Shown piece by piece: positions 16,825-25,293 of a DNA stretch of 64,000 nt. This DNA comes from CALDSL01 sp039810245 (GTDB taxonomy: Bacteria > Chloroflexota > Anaerolineae > Anaerolineales > Anaerolineaceae), in contig JBDHWQ010000023.1 of assembly GCA_039810245.1 (NCBI GenBank), forward strand, positions 1 to 64,000, written 5' to 3'. The translations under genes were made by a program, and so were the position numbers. The notes beneath the pieces were generated by a model, which was given only the letters and a program-made list of their open reading frames with translations, was not told the origin of the DNA and did not search any database. Numbering within the stretch: position 1 is the stretch's first letter; the number at the start of each line of letters is the position of its first letter.

Positions 16825-17526
16825 TCAAACTGCCTTACCGGGTTCGTGTTGGACGGCATCGAATCGTGCTTTGTCCGTGTTGGCACCGGAGGCTGGCACC
16901 CGGCGCTCAAAAAACAGCGCAAATCCAAGCCAGACCAGAGCCATCCCCGTGGGGATACCTGTCAACTGATCGAGCTGAACAGGAAGCAGCCTGAACAGGA
17001 TACCCGCCAAAGGCCCCGATACGGCCAGCAGGCCGCCCGCTCCGCGCGGCAGGGTGCGCGCGCGGAAGGTAGCGATACCAAACAACACCAGGCCGAATAT
17101 AAACAGCACCGACGCAAGCGAATAAACCGTTTGGAGGCCGCCGAGGTTCATCGAAACAGCGGTTCCGCTTCTCATCGCTAAGGCGCTCTCAACAAACGCC
17201 GGCGCCACGCCTGTCAACAAAGGCAGCACAGTTGGTTCGATGAAGGAGAAACACATCTGCACTGCAAAGTAGGTGGTTAGCAGGAGATAACCGGCCAGGC
17301 CCAGCCAACCAGACGCTTCCACCTGCCTGGCGTACAGCCCCGTAATACCCAACAGGCCAAATATGGACATCAGCGTTTTAACCGAAGTGATGAGGATGAA
17401 AGCGCTGGTGTTGACGGTCGCAAGAACATCCGGTTGCCGGATCGGTAGAATGGCCGCGAATATTGCGCCTGCCACCGCAGCGGATAGCCCTGCTGCACGG
17501 ATGAGATTTGGGACAGTTACCTTCAT
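16825..17526 (-). CDS. Multi-pass membrane protein, paralogue of 18408-19139
   Basis: The 233-aa product has about six transmembrane segments and resembles DUF4386-like proteins. It shares with the gene at 18408 the pattern FGLLGITGLYARQVEASGWL versus FGVLGLAGVYTRQVEKAGWL, and a conserved ending region FARRTLPRG/FRARVLPRWA. CAGGAG lies 7 nt before the ATG at 17526. Third of the three membrane-protein genes downstream of the LAL regulator. Function unknown. Confidence 0.82.
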   Translation of the reverse strand: MKVTVPNLIRAAGLSAAVAGAIFAAILPIRQPDVLATVNTSAFILITSVKTLMSIFGLLGITGLYARQVEASGWLGLAGYLLLTTYFAVQMCFSFIEPTVLPLLTGVAPAFVESALAMRSGTAVSMNLGGLQTVYSLASVLFIFGLVLFGIATFRARTLPRGAGGLLAVSGPLAGILFRLLPVQLDQLTGIPTGMALVWLGFALFFERRVPASGANTDKARFDAVQHEPGKAV

Positions 17527-17595
17527 TTTGCACTCCTGATCGCGGTCTTTGCTTTGAGGTTTATGCATTGGCATTCTTCACGGTGCACGGTCTTG

Positions 17596-18330
17596 CTATT
17601 CCTGTTGTTCTCTGTCAAGATCCGCGGTGATGGCGGTGGGCTTGAAACCTTTGACGATCAGGTAAACGCCCAACCCAAACTCGAACGTCGCGATTGGGAT
17701 CACACTGAGGGTGGTGAGTGTCAATGCCAGCCCGCTGACCCCGAACATGAGCAGCGCCATATTGACAAACATCACCGGCGCGCCGATGAAGGCCAGCACG
17801 GGCAGTAACCTTGGCACCAGGCGCGACCGGTAGAGCATATAGCCCAGGAGCAGGTCGTTCACGGCCGGCATGATGCCCTGCCCGAGGTGGAACCAGTCGT
17901 ACTGCGCGATCAGCGCCCGGGCGGTGACCAATCCTTCTGCGCCAACCCCGCTTTTCCTTAAGCTAACGATCGTCATGAGAGAAACCACGCCGGCAAAGAT
18001 GGTAGCGGCTTCGAGGATGCGCGACCCAATGAAACCCAGTGATAAGACTTCGTTCTGCCGCTTGAGCGCAGGGAACAGCGCGACTGCCGTGCCGATGCCG
18101 GTAAGCGCAACGATGATCTCCAGGATGCCGCCGACAACGACGCCCGTATCAGGGCCGAGGCCTAAGATGTAGTTTGGTGTACGCACCGCGGCGTACAGGG
18201 CAAATTGTGGGACTGCGATGAAGGTGAGCAGGTACAGAATACCCGCGGCGAGTGAGATCTTTCGCGATGGGGCCAGAGAAGTGCGGGACATGTCAGGGGC
18301 GTGGTCTTGATCCAGAACATTGGCTTTCAT
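17596..18330 (-). CDS. DUF4386 domain membrane protein
   Basis: The 244-aa product has six to seven transmembrane segments and the DUF4386 pattern: PSRKISLAAGILYLLTFIAV near the N-terminus, ALFPALKRQNEVLSLGFIGSR in the middle, and LLGYMLYRSRLVPRLLPVLA near the C-terminus. AAGGAG lies 7 nt before the ATG at 18330. It is the second membrane-protein gene of the module. The family has no established biochemical function that I know. Confidence 0.88.
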   Translation of the reverse strand: MKANVLDQDHAPDMSRTSLAPSRKISLAAGILYLLTFIAVPQFALYAAVRTPNYILGLGPDTGVVVGGILEIIVALTGIGTAVALFPALKRQNEVLSLGFIGSRILEAATIFAGVVSLMTIVSLRKSGVGAEGLVTARALIAQYDWFHLGQGIMPAVNDLLLGYMLYRSRLVPRLLPVLAFIGAPVMFVNMALLMFGVSGLALTLTTLSVIPIATFEFGLGVYLIVKGFKPTAITADLDREQQE

Positions 18331-18407
18331 TTCGTAACTCCTTGTGTACACGATTGCGATTGCTTCCGGCAGGTGGTCACCAGACCACCTGCCGCATCTC
18401 ATCCGCT

Positions 18408-19139
18408 TCAGGCGGCGTTGGTTGCTTCAGGGTTGGCGGTTTGTTGGGCGAGCATGGTTTCCGCGGATTTGACCCGCCGTTCGGTTAGCAGCGCGTAGCC
18501 CATCCAGGCTAGGCCCAATCCCATGGGAACCATGATGATTTTTGCCGCGGTCTCGGTGGATACGAGAGCGCTAAACGGCACCATCACCGACCCGAGGGCC
18601 AGTAAAGCGGCTGCCCAGCGCGGCAGCACTCGGGCGCGGAAAGTAGCGATGGCAAACAGCAGCGAGCCTAAGATCAGCATCGGCGTGGAGATCGTCCACA
18701 GCAGGGGCAGTGCGCCAAGGTTTACCTGGCTGGGTACCCCGGTGAACATTCCCATGAGGCCGGCCACGAAGGGCGGAAACGCACTCGCCAACTGGGGTAG
18801 AAGCACAGCTTCGACGAAAGAAACCATTCCGACCAGTGCCATCCAGGCGCTGAACAGGAGGAAGCCGGTCAGCCCCAGCCAGCCGGCCTTTTCGACCTGC
18901 CGGGTGTACACTCCCGCCAGCCCCAACACACCGAAGAAGCCCAGGGAGGTTGCAAAGATGTGGACGATGATCCAGGTGGAGGTCGTGACCGAAGCAGGCT
19001 CATTGGCCGGGTGGAACATGCCCAACACGACAATACCCACCCCGGCCAGCATGGCCGAGAACCCTGCCAACCGCATAAGTGCCGCGGTAGAAATCCTTGC
19101 ATTGGTCTCTTTTTTGGCGTTCGTGTTTTTCGTATTCAT
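18408..19139 (-). CDS. Multi-pass membrane protein, first gene after the LAL-type control region
   Basis: The 243-aa product has a basic, Asn/Thr/Lys-rich start (MNTKNTNAKKETNARISTAA) and about six transmembrane segments. It is a paralogue of the gene at 16825. AAGGAG precedes the ATG at 19139. A promoter with three GGGGA direct repeats lies directly upstream (19191-19258), so this gene and the five downstream are likely controlled by the neighbouring LAL regulator. Confidence 0.82.
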   Translation of the reverse strand: MNTKNTNAKKETNARISTAALMRLAGFSAMLAGVGIVVLGMFHPANEPASVTTSTWIIVHIFATSLGFFGVLGLAGVYTRQVEKAGWLGLTGFLLFSAWMALVGMVSFVEAVLLPQLASAFPPFVAGLMGMFTGVPSQVNLGALPLLWTISTPMLILGSLLFAIATFRARVLPRWAAALLALGSVMVPFSALVSTETAAKIIMVPMGLGLAWMGYALLTERRVKSAETMLAQQTANPEATNAA

Positions 19140-19190
19140 TTGAACTCTCCTTTCAATCTCGCTTACCGATAGGTTGTTGATTACGATGAC

Positions 19191-19258
19191 AATATACAAA
19201 AGCGTGTGGGGAGATGTCTTCCCCATATGTGGGGATTGCTGTTGGTAGGGTGTGGGGA
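19191..19258 (-). promoter_or_regulatory. Promoter with three 23-bp-spaced TGTGGGGA repeats (MalT-box-like)
   Basis: On the plus strand TGTGGGGA occurs at 19205-19212, 19228-19235 and 19251-19258, exactly 23 bp apart; an inverted CCCCA copy lies at 19221-19225. On the minus strand a -10 (TATATT, 19191-19196) and a weak -35 (AAGACA, 19215-19220) read towards the membrane-protein operon. The GGGGA core equals that of the E. coli MalT box (GGGGAKGAGG), and a MalT-type regulator is encoded next door. Confidence 0.6.
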
Positions 19259-19267
19259 TTAACAAGA

Positions 19268-19302
19268 GCGGGCCGGGGAGCATAACCAGCTCCCCGGCCC
19301 GC
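19268..19302 (-). terminator. Terminator after the LAL regulator gene
   Basis: A perfect 14-bp stem (19268-19281 with 19289-19302) around a 7-nt loop lies just beyond the LAL stop codon. A T-rich stretch follows on the minus strand. It separates the CPBP/LAL transcript from the membrane-protein operon. Confidence 0.7.
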
Positions 19303-19319
19303 AATCCGAAAAAAAGAAT

Positions 19320-22076
19320 TTAGATCAGTTTCTGTTCAATCGCTCGCCTGACCGCTGCCCTGCGGCTGTTGACTTCCAGCTTGCTGTAGATGCTCTTGGT
19401 ATGCGTGCGCACCGTGCTCAAGGCGACCATGAGCTCCTGGGCGATTTCCGGCCCGGAAAGCTCCGTTTGAAACAGGCGCAGCACCTGCAGTTCGCGCTGG
19501 CTGAGCGGCTCAACGAGCCCGGGTGATATGGAAGCTGCAGTGCCGGCGGTTTTACTCCCCTGTGGATGCTCTGCAGGAAAAGCTGCCAGCAGCTTGCGGA
19601 TATAGACGGAGTGGTCGTGAAGCAGCAGCGCTTCGCGCAGCAACTGTTCCATCGGCGCGCCTTCGTCCAGGAAAATGCGCGCATAACCCTCCGCCTCTGC
19701 CAGCGCCAGCGCCTGCCGGAGTGGCTTGAGTGTGGCATGGGGTTCGCCCAATTCGTGCTGGACCAGCGCCTGTATGATCCGAATCTCGATGACGCTTCTC
19801 ATCCTCCCGCCTGCTTGCGCCGCCTGCAACAGCCGGTCGAGCAGTATTTGCGCCTCTGAAACGATGCTCTGCTCCCGGCTGCGCCGGTAGCGAGCCAGCA
19901 GGATTCGCGCCAGGGTGATGTGCTCGAACTCGCGCAGATAGCGCATGTCATCCGCGCCAGTCAAATTCCGTTCGTGGGCCCATTGAAGGGCCTCTTCTAC
20001 CCGACCTTGAAGGATATACAGGCGGGCTTTCAGTGCCAGGATTGGCCGCACGTTGGGAGAGAAATCCCCGTCATACAAACGGCCGGCCTCATTCAGCAGG
20101 TCGAGAGCGCCGTCCAGGTCGCCCTCAGCCTGCCGGATGCGCGCCATCGCCACCCGCCAGCGGTAGCGGTTCTGCGGCAGCCCGGTATGCTCGCCCTGCT
20201 CCTTCGCTTGCATCAGGCATTGCGCGGCGGCAGCCAGATCGTTGTGCTCATAATACAGCTCGCTCATCCCAACCAGCATATCGGCGCTGCCGCGCAGTGT
20301 TGGCTCGCCGTGCTCAGAAGCAGTCCTGAGCGCTTGCTGGTAGATAGCCATTGCTTCCTGCAGCCGCCCCTGCGCGATGGTGATATCTGCCAGTGCCAGG
20401 GAACAGCCGGTCGCATCAGCCAGGAAGCCCGCCCGCTGCAAGTTCATGATGCTGTCAGGATACACCTGCAGGGCGGCATCCAGTTCGCCAAGCGCCCAGG
20501 AGGAAAGCCCTAAAATAGCCCCTGCCCCGCCGCGCCTGAGGAAATCGTCTTGTGGCGCAAGCTCCAGCACGCGCCGGGCATGCCCAATGGCTTCATTTAC
20601 CCTATTCAGCATCAAGGCCAGGCCGGCGCGATGCAGAGCAACCGCTCCAGGCAGCCGGCGGAATTCCTCCTGATTCACCACTACGCCGGTTTTTTTCTGT
20701 TCCGCGTGCGCATCCTGATCGATGTCCAGCCACTGTTCGGCAGCCAACAGCCAGCCTTCTACGCCTTCCATCACGCCGGTTTGCATTAACACCCCGGCAT
20801 ACAGGTTGCAGAGCACCGGCCGTTCACGCACCAGCGCTTCGGGCAGCGCCTTCAGCCAGCCAAGCAGGATCAACTCCTGGCGGCTGCGAGACATGGCCGG
20901 GAATACCCGCTCGATCAAATCTGCTGCCCGGGCGAAGTCGTCTGCAGCCAGCGAGTGCCGGATGGCATCCGCAAATGCGCCTTGCTGCTCAAACCATAGG
21001 CTGGCGCACCGGTGAAGGTTTGAAACCTGATCGGGTTCTTCGGCTTGCAGCTGCGCCAGCAGGACATCCGCGAACAGGTGGTGATAGCGGTACCAGCGGC
21101 GCTGATTATCCAGCGAGATCACAAAGAAATTACCGCGTTCCAGCGCTTCTAACTGCGCGCTGCCGTCCGCCTGGCCGGTCACGGCGTTGCATAATGAGCC
21201 ATTCAGACGTTCAAGAATGGACGTTTGCAGCAAAAAACGCCGCACTGGCCCGGGCTGGCGGCGCAGCACCTCGTCGATCAGGTAATCCATGATGTAGCGG
21301 TGATCGCCGGAAAATTCGCGGATAAATGCGGGGATATCCGGGCCGCTCTGGATCGCCAGGGCAGCCAACTGAAGGCCGGCAATCCAGCCTTCCGTGCGCT
21401 CGTCCAACGCATCGATCTGTTCCGGCAGCAGTTTGACGCCCATGCCTGCCATAAAGTCGGCCGCCTCATGGGGGGTGAAGCGCAGGTCAGCGGCGCGCAG
21501 CTCGGTCATTTGCCCCCGGGCGCGCAGGCGTGCCAGGGGCAACGGGGGATCTTCGCGGGTGGTGATCACCAGGTGCATAACCGGCGGCAGGTGATCGATC
21601 AGATAGGTGACGGCTTCATCCACCGGCTGCGAGTCGATCACGTGGTAGTCGTCGAGTACCAGGATTATCTTCCCGGGAACCGCGACGATATCATTGAGCA
21701 CCGCCACCAGGATCGCTTCGACCGGGGCTTGAGCAGATTGAAGCGTCCCTTCAATGCCTCCGCCCAGCCCAGGAACAACCGTCCGCAACGCGGCGATGAG
21801 ATAGCTTAAAAAGCGCACCGGGTCGCTATCCTGATCATCCAGCGAAAGCCAGGCGGTACGAACTGGTGGCTCGTCCGGTCCGGCGTCCTCATTATGCCCG
21901 CAGCATTTCGCCCATTCGCTGATCAAGGTCGTTTTTCCAAAGCCGGCGGGCGCGGAAACGAGGGTCAGTTTGCGGCTCAGTCCCTGGTTAAGCCGCTCCA
22001 CCAACCGGGATCGCAGCACATAGCTGGTGGAAGCCGGGGGGATATAGAGTTTTGTTGCCAGTAATGGAGCAACCAT
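19320..22076 (-). CDS. LAL-family (MalT-like) LuxR transcription regulator, locus A
   Basis: The 918-aa product has an N-terminal STAND ATPase (LLATKLYIPP, Walker A SAPAGFGKTTLISEW, Walker B-like KIILVLDDYHVID), a long TPR-like region, and a C-terminal LuxR-type HTH (LSQRELQVLRLFQTELSGPE...STVRTHTKSIYSKLEVNSRR). It is expected to bind an inducer and activate promoters from tandem sites. I chose the ATG at 22076, which shares its A with the CPBP stop (TGATG) and begins the conserved LLATKL segment. Three GGGGA repeats lie between its 3' end and the operon downstream. Confidence 0.93.
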   Translation of the reverse strand: MVAPLLATKLYIPPASTSYVLRSRLVERLNQGLSRKLTLVSAPAGFGKTTLISEWAKCCGHNEDAGPDEPPVRTAWLSLDDQDSDPVRFLSYLIAALRTVVPGLGGGIEGTLQSAQAPVEAILVAVLNDIVAVPGKIILVLDDYHVIDSQPVDEAVTYLIDHLPPVMHLVITTREDPPLPLARLRARGQMTELRAADLRFTPHEAADFMAGMGVKLLPEQIDALDERTEGWIAGLQLAALAIQSGPDIPAFIREFSGDHRYIMDYLIDEVLRRQPGPVRRFLLQTSILERLNGSLCNAVTGQADGSAQLEALERGNFFVISLDNQRRWYRYHHLFADVLLAQLQAEEPDQVSNLHRCASLWFEQQGAFADAIRHSLAADDFARAADLIERVFPAMSRSRQELILLGWLKALPEALVRERPVLCNLYAGVLMQTGVMEGVEGWLLAAEQWLDIDQDAHAEQKKTGVVVNQEEFRRLPGAVALHRAGLALMLNRVNEAIGHARRVLELAPQDDFLRRGGAGAILGLSSWALGELDAALQVYPDSIMNLQRAGFLADATGCSLALADITIAQGRLQEAMAIYQQALRTASEHGEPTLRGSADMLVGMSELYYEHNDLAAAAQCLMQAKEQGEHTGLPQNRYRWRVAMARIRQAEGDLDGALDLLNEAGRLYDGDFSPNVRPILALKARLYILQGRVEEALQWAHERNLTGADDMRYLREFEHITLARILLARYRRSREQSIVSEAQILLDRLLQAAQAGGRMRSVIEIRIIQALVQHELGEPHATLKPLRQALALAEAEGYARIFLDEGAPMEQLLREALLLHDHSVYIRKLLAAFPAEHPQGSKTAGTAASISPGLVEPLSQRELQVLRLFQTELSGPEIAQELMVALSTVRTHTKSIYSKLEVNSRRAAVRRAIEQKLI

Positions 22077-22918
22077 CACACCCTCACTTTGCCTTCCAGA
22101 TGGAAAGCAGCGCCAGAAAGGCAATAACGCACACCAAGACCGGGAAGGCTGGCTTCCAGCCCAAACGATCCACCGGTAAGCCATTCGAAACCGGGTTGGA
22201 AAATCGGAATGAACAATCCTGATTGTTCTGTTCCGCTGACGCCAAAGCCGAGCAAGCCGCCCTGAACCCAGTTTGCCATGAAGTGGATTCCGAGCGGCAT
22301 GGCAAGACTCCTGGTGCGGAGAAAGGCCAATCCGAACAGGATGGAAGCCAGGAAGATATTGATGCTTGCCAGTATTTTTACGCCGCCAATCATCCCCGGG
22401 TTATTCAGATGGGTCAGCAAGAAAAAGACGGCCACAACCAGTTGAGCCGCCCACTGACCAATGCCAGTGATGAGACGTTGAAAGATAAAGCCGCGGAACA
22501 GCAGCTCTTCTGCGATGGCAACCCCGGCGAAGAGCAGCAGCCCCGAGGCCAGGCTGGATAAGCCTGTGGGATTCCACTGCCAGACGGCAAATCCCGTGAT
22601 ACCGAGAAAGAGTGCGGGGATCAGCATCAGGGCGGCGCCGATCAGTCCACCCCTGGCAAGATCGCGAAACCAGCCCAGATCAATTTTCCCCAGCAGCTCT
22701 GTCAGGGGGTTACGCATCAGAAGCTGGCAGATGCCTGATACGGCCGCGATGAGTAACGCCTGGATACCAATCGACACCTCTTTCCCTGCTTGCTGCAATA
22801 AGATGATGATCGGAACCAGGAGCAAAGCAAGCAAGAAAAAGAAGATCAGGATCCACCAGCCGCTGCGCAGCCGGCGGTCAGAGTTTCGAAACGGGTTGGT
22901 CGCTTTTCGTTCGAGCAT
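22076..22918 (-). CDS. CPBP-family intramembrane protease
   Basis: The 280-aa product has about eight hydrophobic segments and the CPBP (Abi/Rce1-type) motifs: AEELLFRGFIF around residue 150, FLLTHLNN (second catalytic His), and GIHFMANW. These would form a membrane-embedded Glu-dependent protease. AGGTGA precedes the ATG. It is translationally coupled to the LAL regulator, so it might take part in signal sensing for it, which is inference. A GGGGGATT sequence (minus strand, 22935-22942) 16 nt upstream resembles the GGGGA repeats of the next promoter. Confidence 0.88.
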   Translation of the reverse strand: MLERKATNPFRNSDRRLRSGWWILIFFFLLALLLVPIIILLQQAGKEVSIGIQALLIAAVSGICQLLMRNPLTELLGKIDLGWFRDLARGGLIGAALMLIPALFLGITGFAVWQWNPTGLSSLASGLLLFAGVAIAEELLFRGFIFQRLITGIGQWAAQLVVAVFFLLTHLNNPGMIGGVKILASINIFLASILFGLAFLRTRSLAMPLGIHFMANWVQGGLLGFGVSGTEQSGLFIPIFQPGFEWLTGGSFGLEASLPGLGVRYCLSGAAFHLEGKVRV

Positions 22919-23574
22919 CCTTCACCTTTTGATGAATCCCCCAAAAGGCAAGTGATTGCGTCCAGCATAACCAATGGCGGCGGCAGTGAGTTGCCTATTG
23001 GTTTCATGAAACAGACAGGGCTACCGGCAATTATGATGCAGATAGCCCTGACGGGTATTGTGGATCATAATGGATAATGTTGATCTTAATCTGTCTCAAT
23101 ATGATTATAGGGAAAATTTTTCGAATGCAATATCGGTCGTGTTGTACAGTTTTCAGAAAATCATCAGGATGCGTTGATGACGCTTTTCATGGCCATCTGC
23201 AATAGCCTCAACTTGCCCAAACGGTCAAGCAATGCACACTGATTGCCGGCATTGTTGATGCCGCAGAAGTGAGCAAATACTACTGGAAAATGGGATTCCC
23301 CCTTTATTTCGTGAAAGCCTGGGCGCTTTTGTTTCCCAGGAACGAAGGTTTTTGGCAGCTTCAGAAGCGAGTGATCGCGCTGGTTTTTTTTCAATCGATT
23401 TAGCGCTATCGCCTCGCGAATGAGGCCGTTTCCAGCGCCGGCCCTCAGGCGGTTCCGGTAGCCACCCCGGCTCCGTCGAACGGGCAGAATGTGGCCCTTA
23501 CCGTGAGCACGACACCATCCCCGGCTGTTTTCGAACCATCCGCTCGTTTCGGGGTCTGCTGTGTGTGGGGCTAG
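22919..23574. other. Intergenic region with gene-like debris
   Basis: No intact gene is seen. An 8-bp inverted repeat CAGGGCTA (23016-23023) / TAGCCCTG (23043-23050) could form a hairpin. From about 23215 the plus strand has a start-less frame with AEVSKYYWKMGFPLYFVKAW and LLFPRNEGFWQLQKR to a TAG near 23402, followed by a Pro/Thr-rich frame up to 23574; these look like decayed coding sequence. A minus-strand ORF at 23164-23394 covers the same bases and is less convincing. Confidence 0.35.
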
Positions 23575-25287
23575 CTATTCTTTCCCTGGCTGCTTCCCCA
23601 GGTATTTCCACAGGTAATCATTTCCAGAATGGACGCGCAGCAGCGTGGAAAGCACCAGCGGCAGGCTCGCCGGCCCCGGATAGATCAGGTAGCGCGGCTC
23701 CCGGCGCGGATGGAATTTATCTTTAAAATCATGCAATCCTCTGAAATTGAAGAAGCGCATAACGCGTGTGGAAATCGCATGCAGCGCCTGCTCCACGCGT
23801 GGATCATCCGGTTTTTCGCCCACCGCAACCAATGCACTCAATCCCAGGCTGAATGTGTCATATCCTGTTTCCCTGGCCCATTGGAGCATTCTGGCGAAAA
23901 GGAATTCCATGGTGCCATGTTCGACCCCGGGGTAATGGCGCATCAGGTCGATTGCCACTTCGTTTTTTGAATATTCGGGCATAAAATTCGCAAAGGCTGT
24001 CGGTGCGCCCCCTGGCGCATGCACCACGATCACCGAACTATTGCGAATGTAATCGTCATTGAACCAGCCATCGGAGAAATGCATCTCTCCACCGGTATGC
24101 AATGTCAGCCAGGCATCGCTGATAGCCTTTAGAGAGGCCATCAGCGCGCCATCCAACGGAGACATATGAATCTCAGCGCGGTAACCGCCGCGCTCCATGC
24201 GGCTGATAGTGTTTCGAATTCCCTTATTTTTGCTGCCTTCCAGGGTGAAATCTCTGAGGTTAACGATGGCTTCAAAACCAAGGCAGAGGGCATCGAGCCC
24301 GGCGGAATGGTAGGCATCCAGGGTATCGGGCAGGGTGGACAAGAACGATGGTGTCCAGTCATTGCGGGCGCAAAAATCTAAGAAGCGGGCAATCGCTTCC
24401 GCTGCCTGCGCGGGCGGGCCAATCGGGTCACCCAGCGCCATGGCGCCGCGTTTGCTGGTTGCATAGGCAATGACAGTATCTTGAAAGAAGAAGTAGGATT
24501 TATCCTCGAACAGCGCCGGGCGCGCGAGAGCCGTCCGGCCATATCGTTGGACGATCACCGCCGCTCGTTCTCTTTCTGCCGCGGTAGCTGGCAGCCTCAC
24601 CAATACCGGCCGGATCAGCATCAGCAGGGCGAAGCCGAGCGCTCCCAGGCCTATCACAGAAACCGAGTCGACAAAGTATTTGCCAAAGCTGGTGACCGGT
24701 TGTGGGCTGGGATTATAAAACGCAATGAACATTACGATTGTCTGGCGGATCGCGCCCCACAGGCTGTAACTGACGTGGAAGTGCCGGTCGAGAAGGTAGA
24801 AGCCGGTCGCGCCATACACCAGTGTGAAGACGAAAGCGGCTGCCAGAACGATCATCCCCTGGCGAAGTGAGGGACGGTCTGAGTCAGCATGGAAACTGCG
24901 GTGCAGGAAGATCAGAAGGATCAACAATCCCAGACCCAGGCTGGCTTCCTCAAAATCGAGTCCTTTGATCAGGTGGGCTGCGATGGATATACCCAGCAGG
25001 ATGATCGTCAGCAGCCATGCGGTTCGCTTGCGCCGCCACAGGCTGCTTGCCAGTAAGATCAAAGCAAAGCCAGCCAGCGCGGAAGTAAGCCTGCTGCCAT
25101 GTGTGATCTCCAGGGGAAAGATCGTTCTGATAAGCGCCAGCCGGTCCCGTAGGGCAGGTTGAACGGCCGATGTCAGGTTAATCAAGCCCATCAGTAAAGT
25201 CAGCAGAGCGGAAAGACGTACTCCCCAGGCTTCCCAGGGAATATATTCTTTGGTCTTTCGTATGCTGGTATCTGTATTAATCATCAT
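23575..25287 (-). CDS. Phosphatidylglycerol lysyltransferase-domain protein (MprF-like)
   Basis: The 570-aa product has six or so transmembrane segments (about 20-240) and a C-terminal DUF2156/GNAT-like domain: YFFFQDTVIAYATSKRGAMA, LGDPIGPP, GSKNKGIRNTISRMER and SLGLSALVAVG. This domain transfers an amino acid from aminoacyl-tRNA to phosphatidylglycerol, altering membrane charge and antimicrobial resistance. It is shorter than full MprF (about 840 aa), with a reduced flippase half. It starts 6 nt after the mgtA stop, so it is in the same operon. Confidence 0.88.
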   Translation of the reverse strand: MMINTDTSIRKTKEYIPWEAWGVRLSALLTLLMGLINLTSAVQPALRDRLALIRTIFPLEITHGSRLTSALAGFALILLASSLWRRKRTAWLLTIILLGISIAAHLIKGLDFEEASLGLGLLILLIFLHRSFHADSDRPSLRQGMIVLAAAFVFTLVYGATGFYLLDRHFHVSYSLWGAIRQTIVMFIAFYNPSPQPVTSFGKYFVDSVSVIGLGALGFALLMLIRPVLVRLPATAAERERAAVIVQRYGRTALARPALFEDKSYFFFQDTVIAYATSKRGAMALGDPIGPPAQAAEAIARFLDFCARNDWTPSFLSTLPDTLDAYHSAGLDALCLGFEAIVNLRDFTLEGSKNKGIRNTISRMERGGYRAEIHMSPLDGALMASLKAISDAWLTLHTGGEMHFSDGWFNDDYIRNSSVIVVHAPGGAPTAFANFMPEYSKNEVAIDLMRHYPGVEHGTMEFLFARMLQWARETGYDTFSLGLSALVAVGEKPDDPRVEQALHAISTRVMRFFNFRGLHDFKDKFHPRREPRYLIYPGPASLPLVLSTLLRVHSGNDYLWKYLGKQPGKE

Positions 25288-25293
25288 TCTCGA

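Noticed and set aside
19205..19258. Three regularly spaced repeats as a CRISPR remnant
   Set aside because: The unit is only 8 bp, spacing fits a protein-binding array, and there are no Cas genes or longer repeats.
23164..23394. 76-codon minus-strand ORF as a gene
   Set aside because: No ribosome binding site or family resemblance, and the opposite strand carries a more protein-like, though broken, frame.
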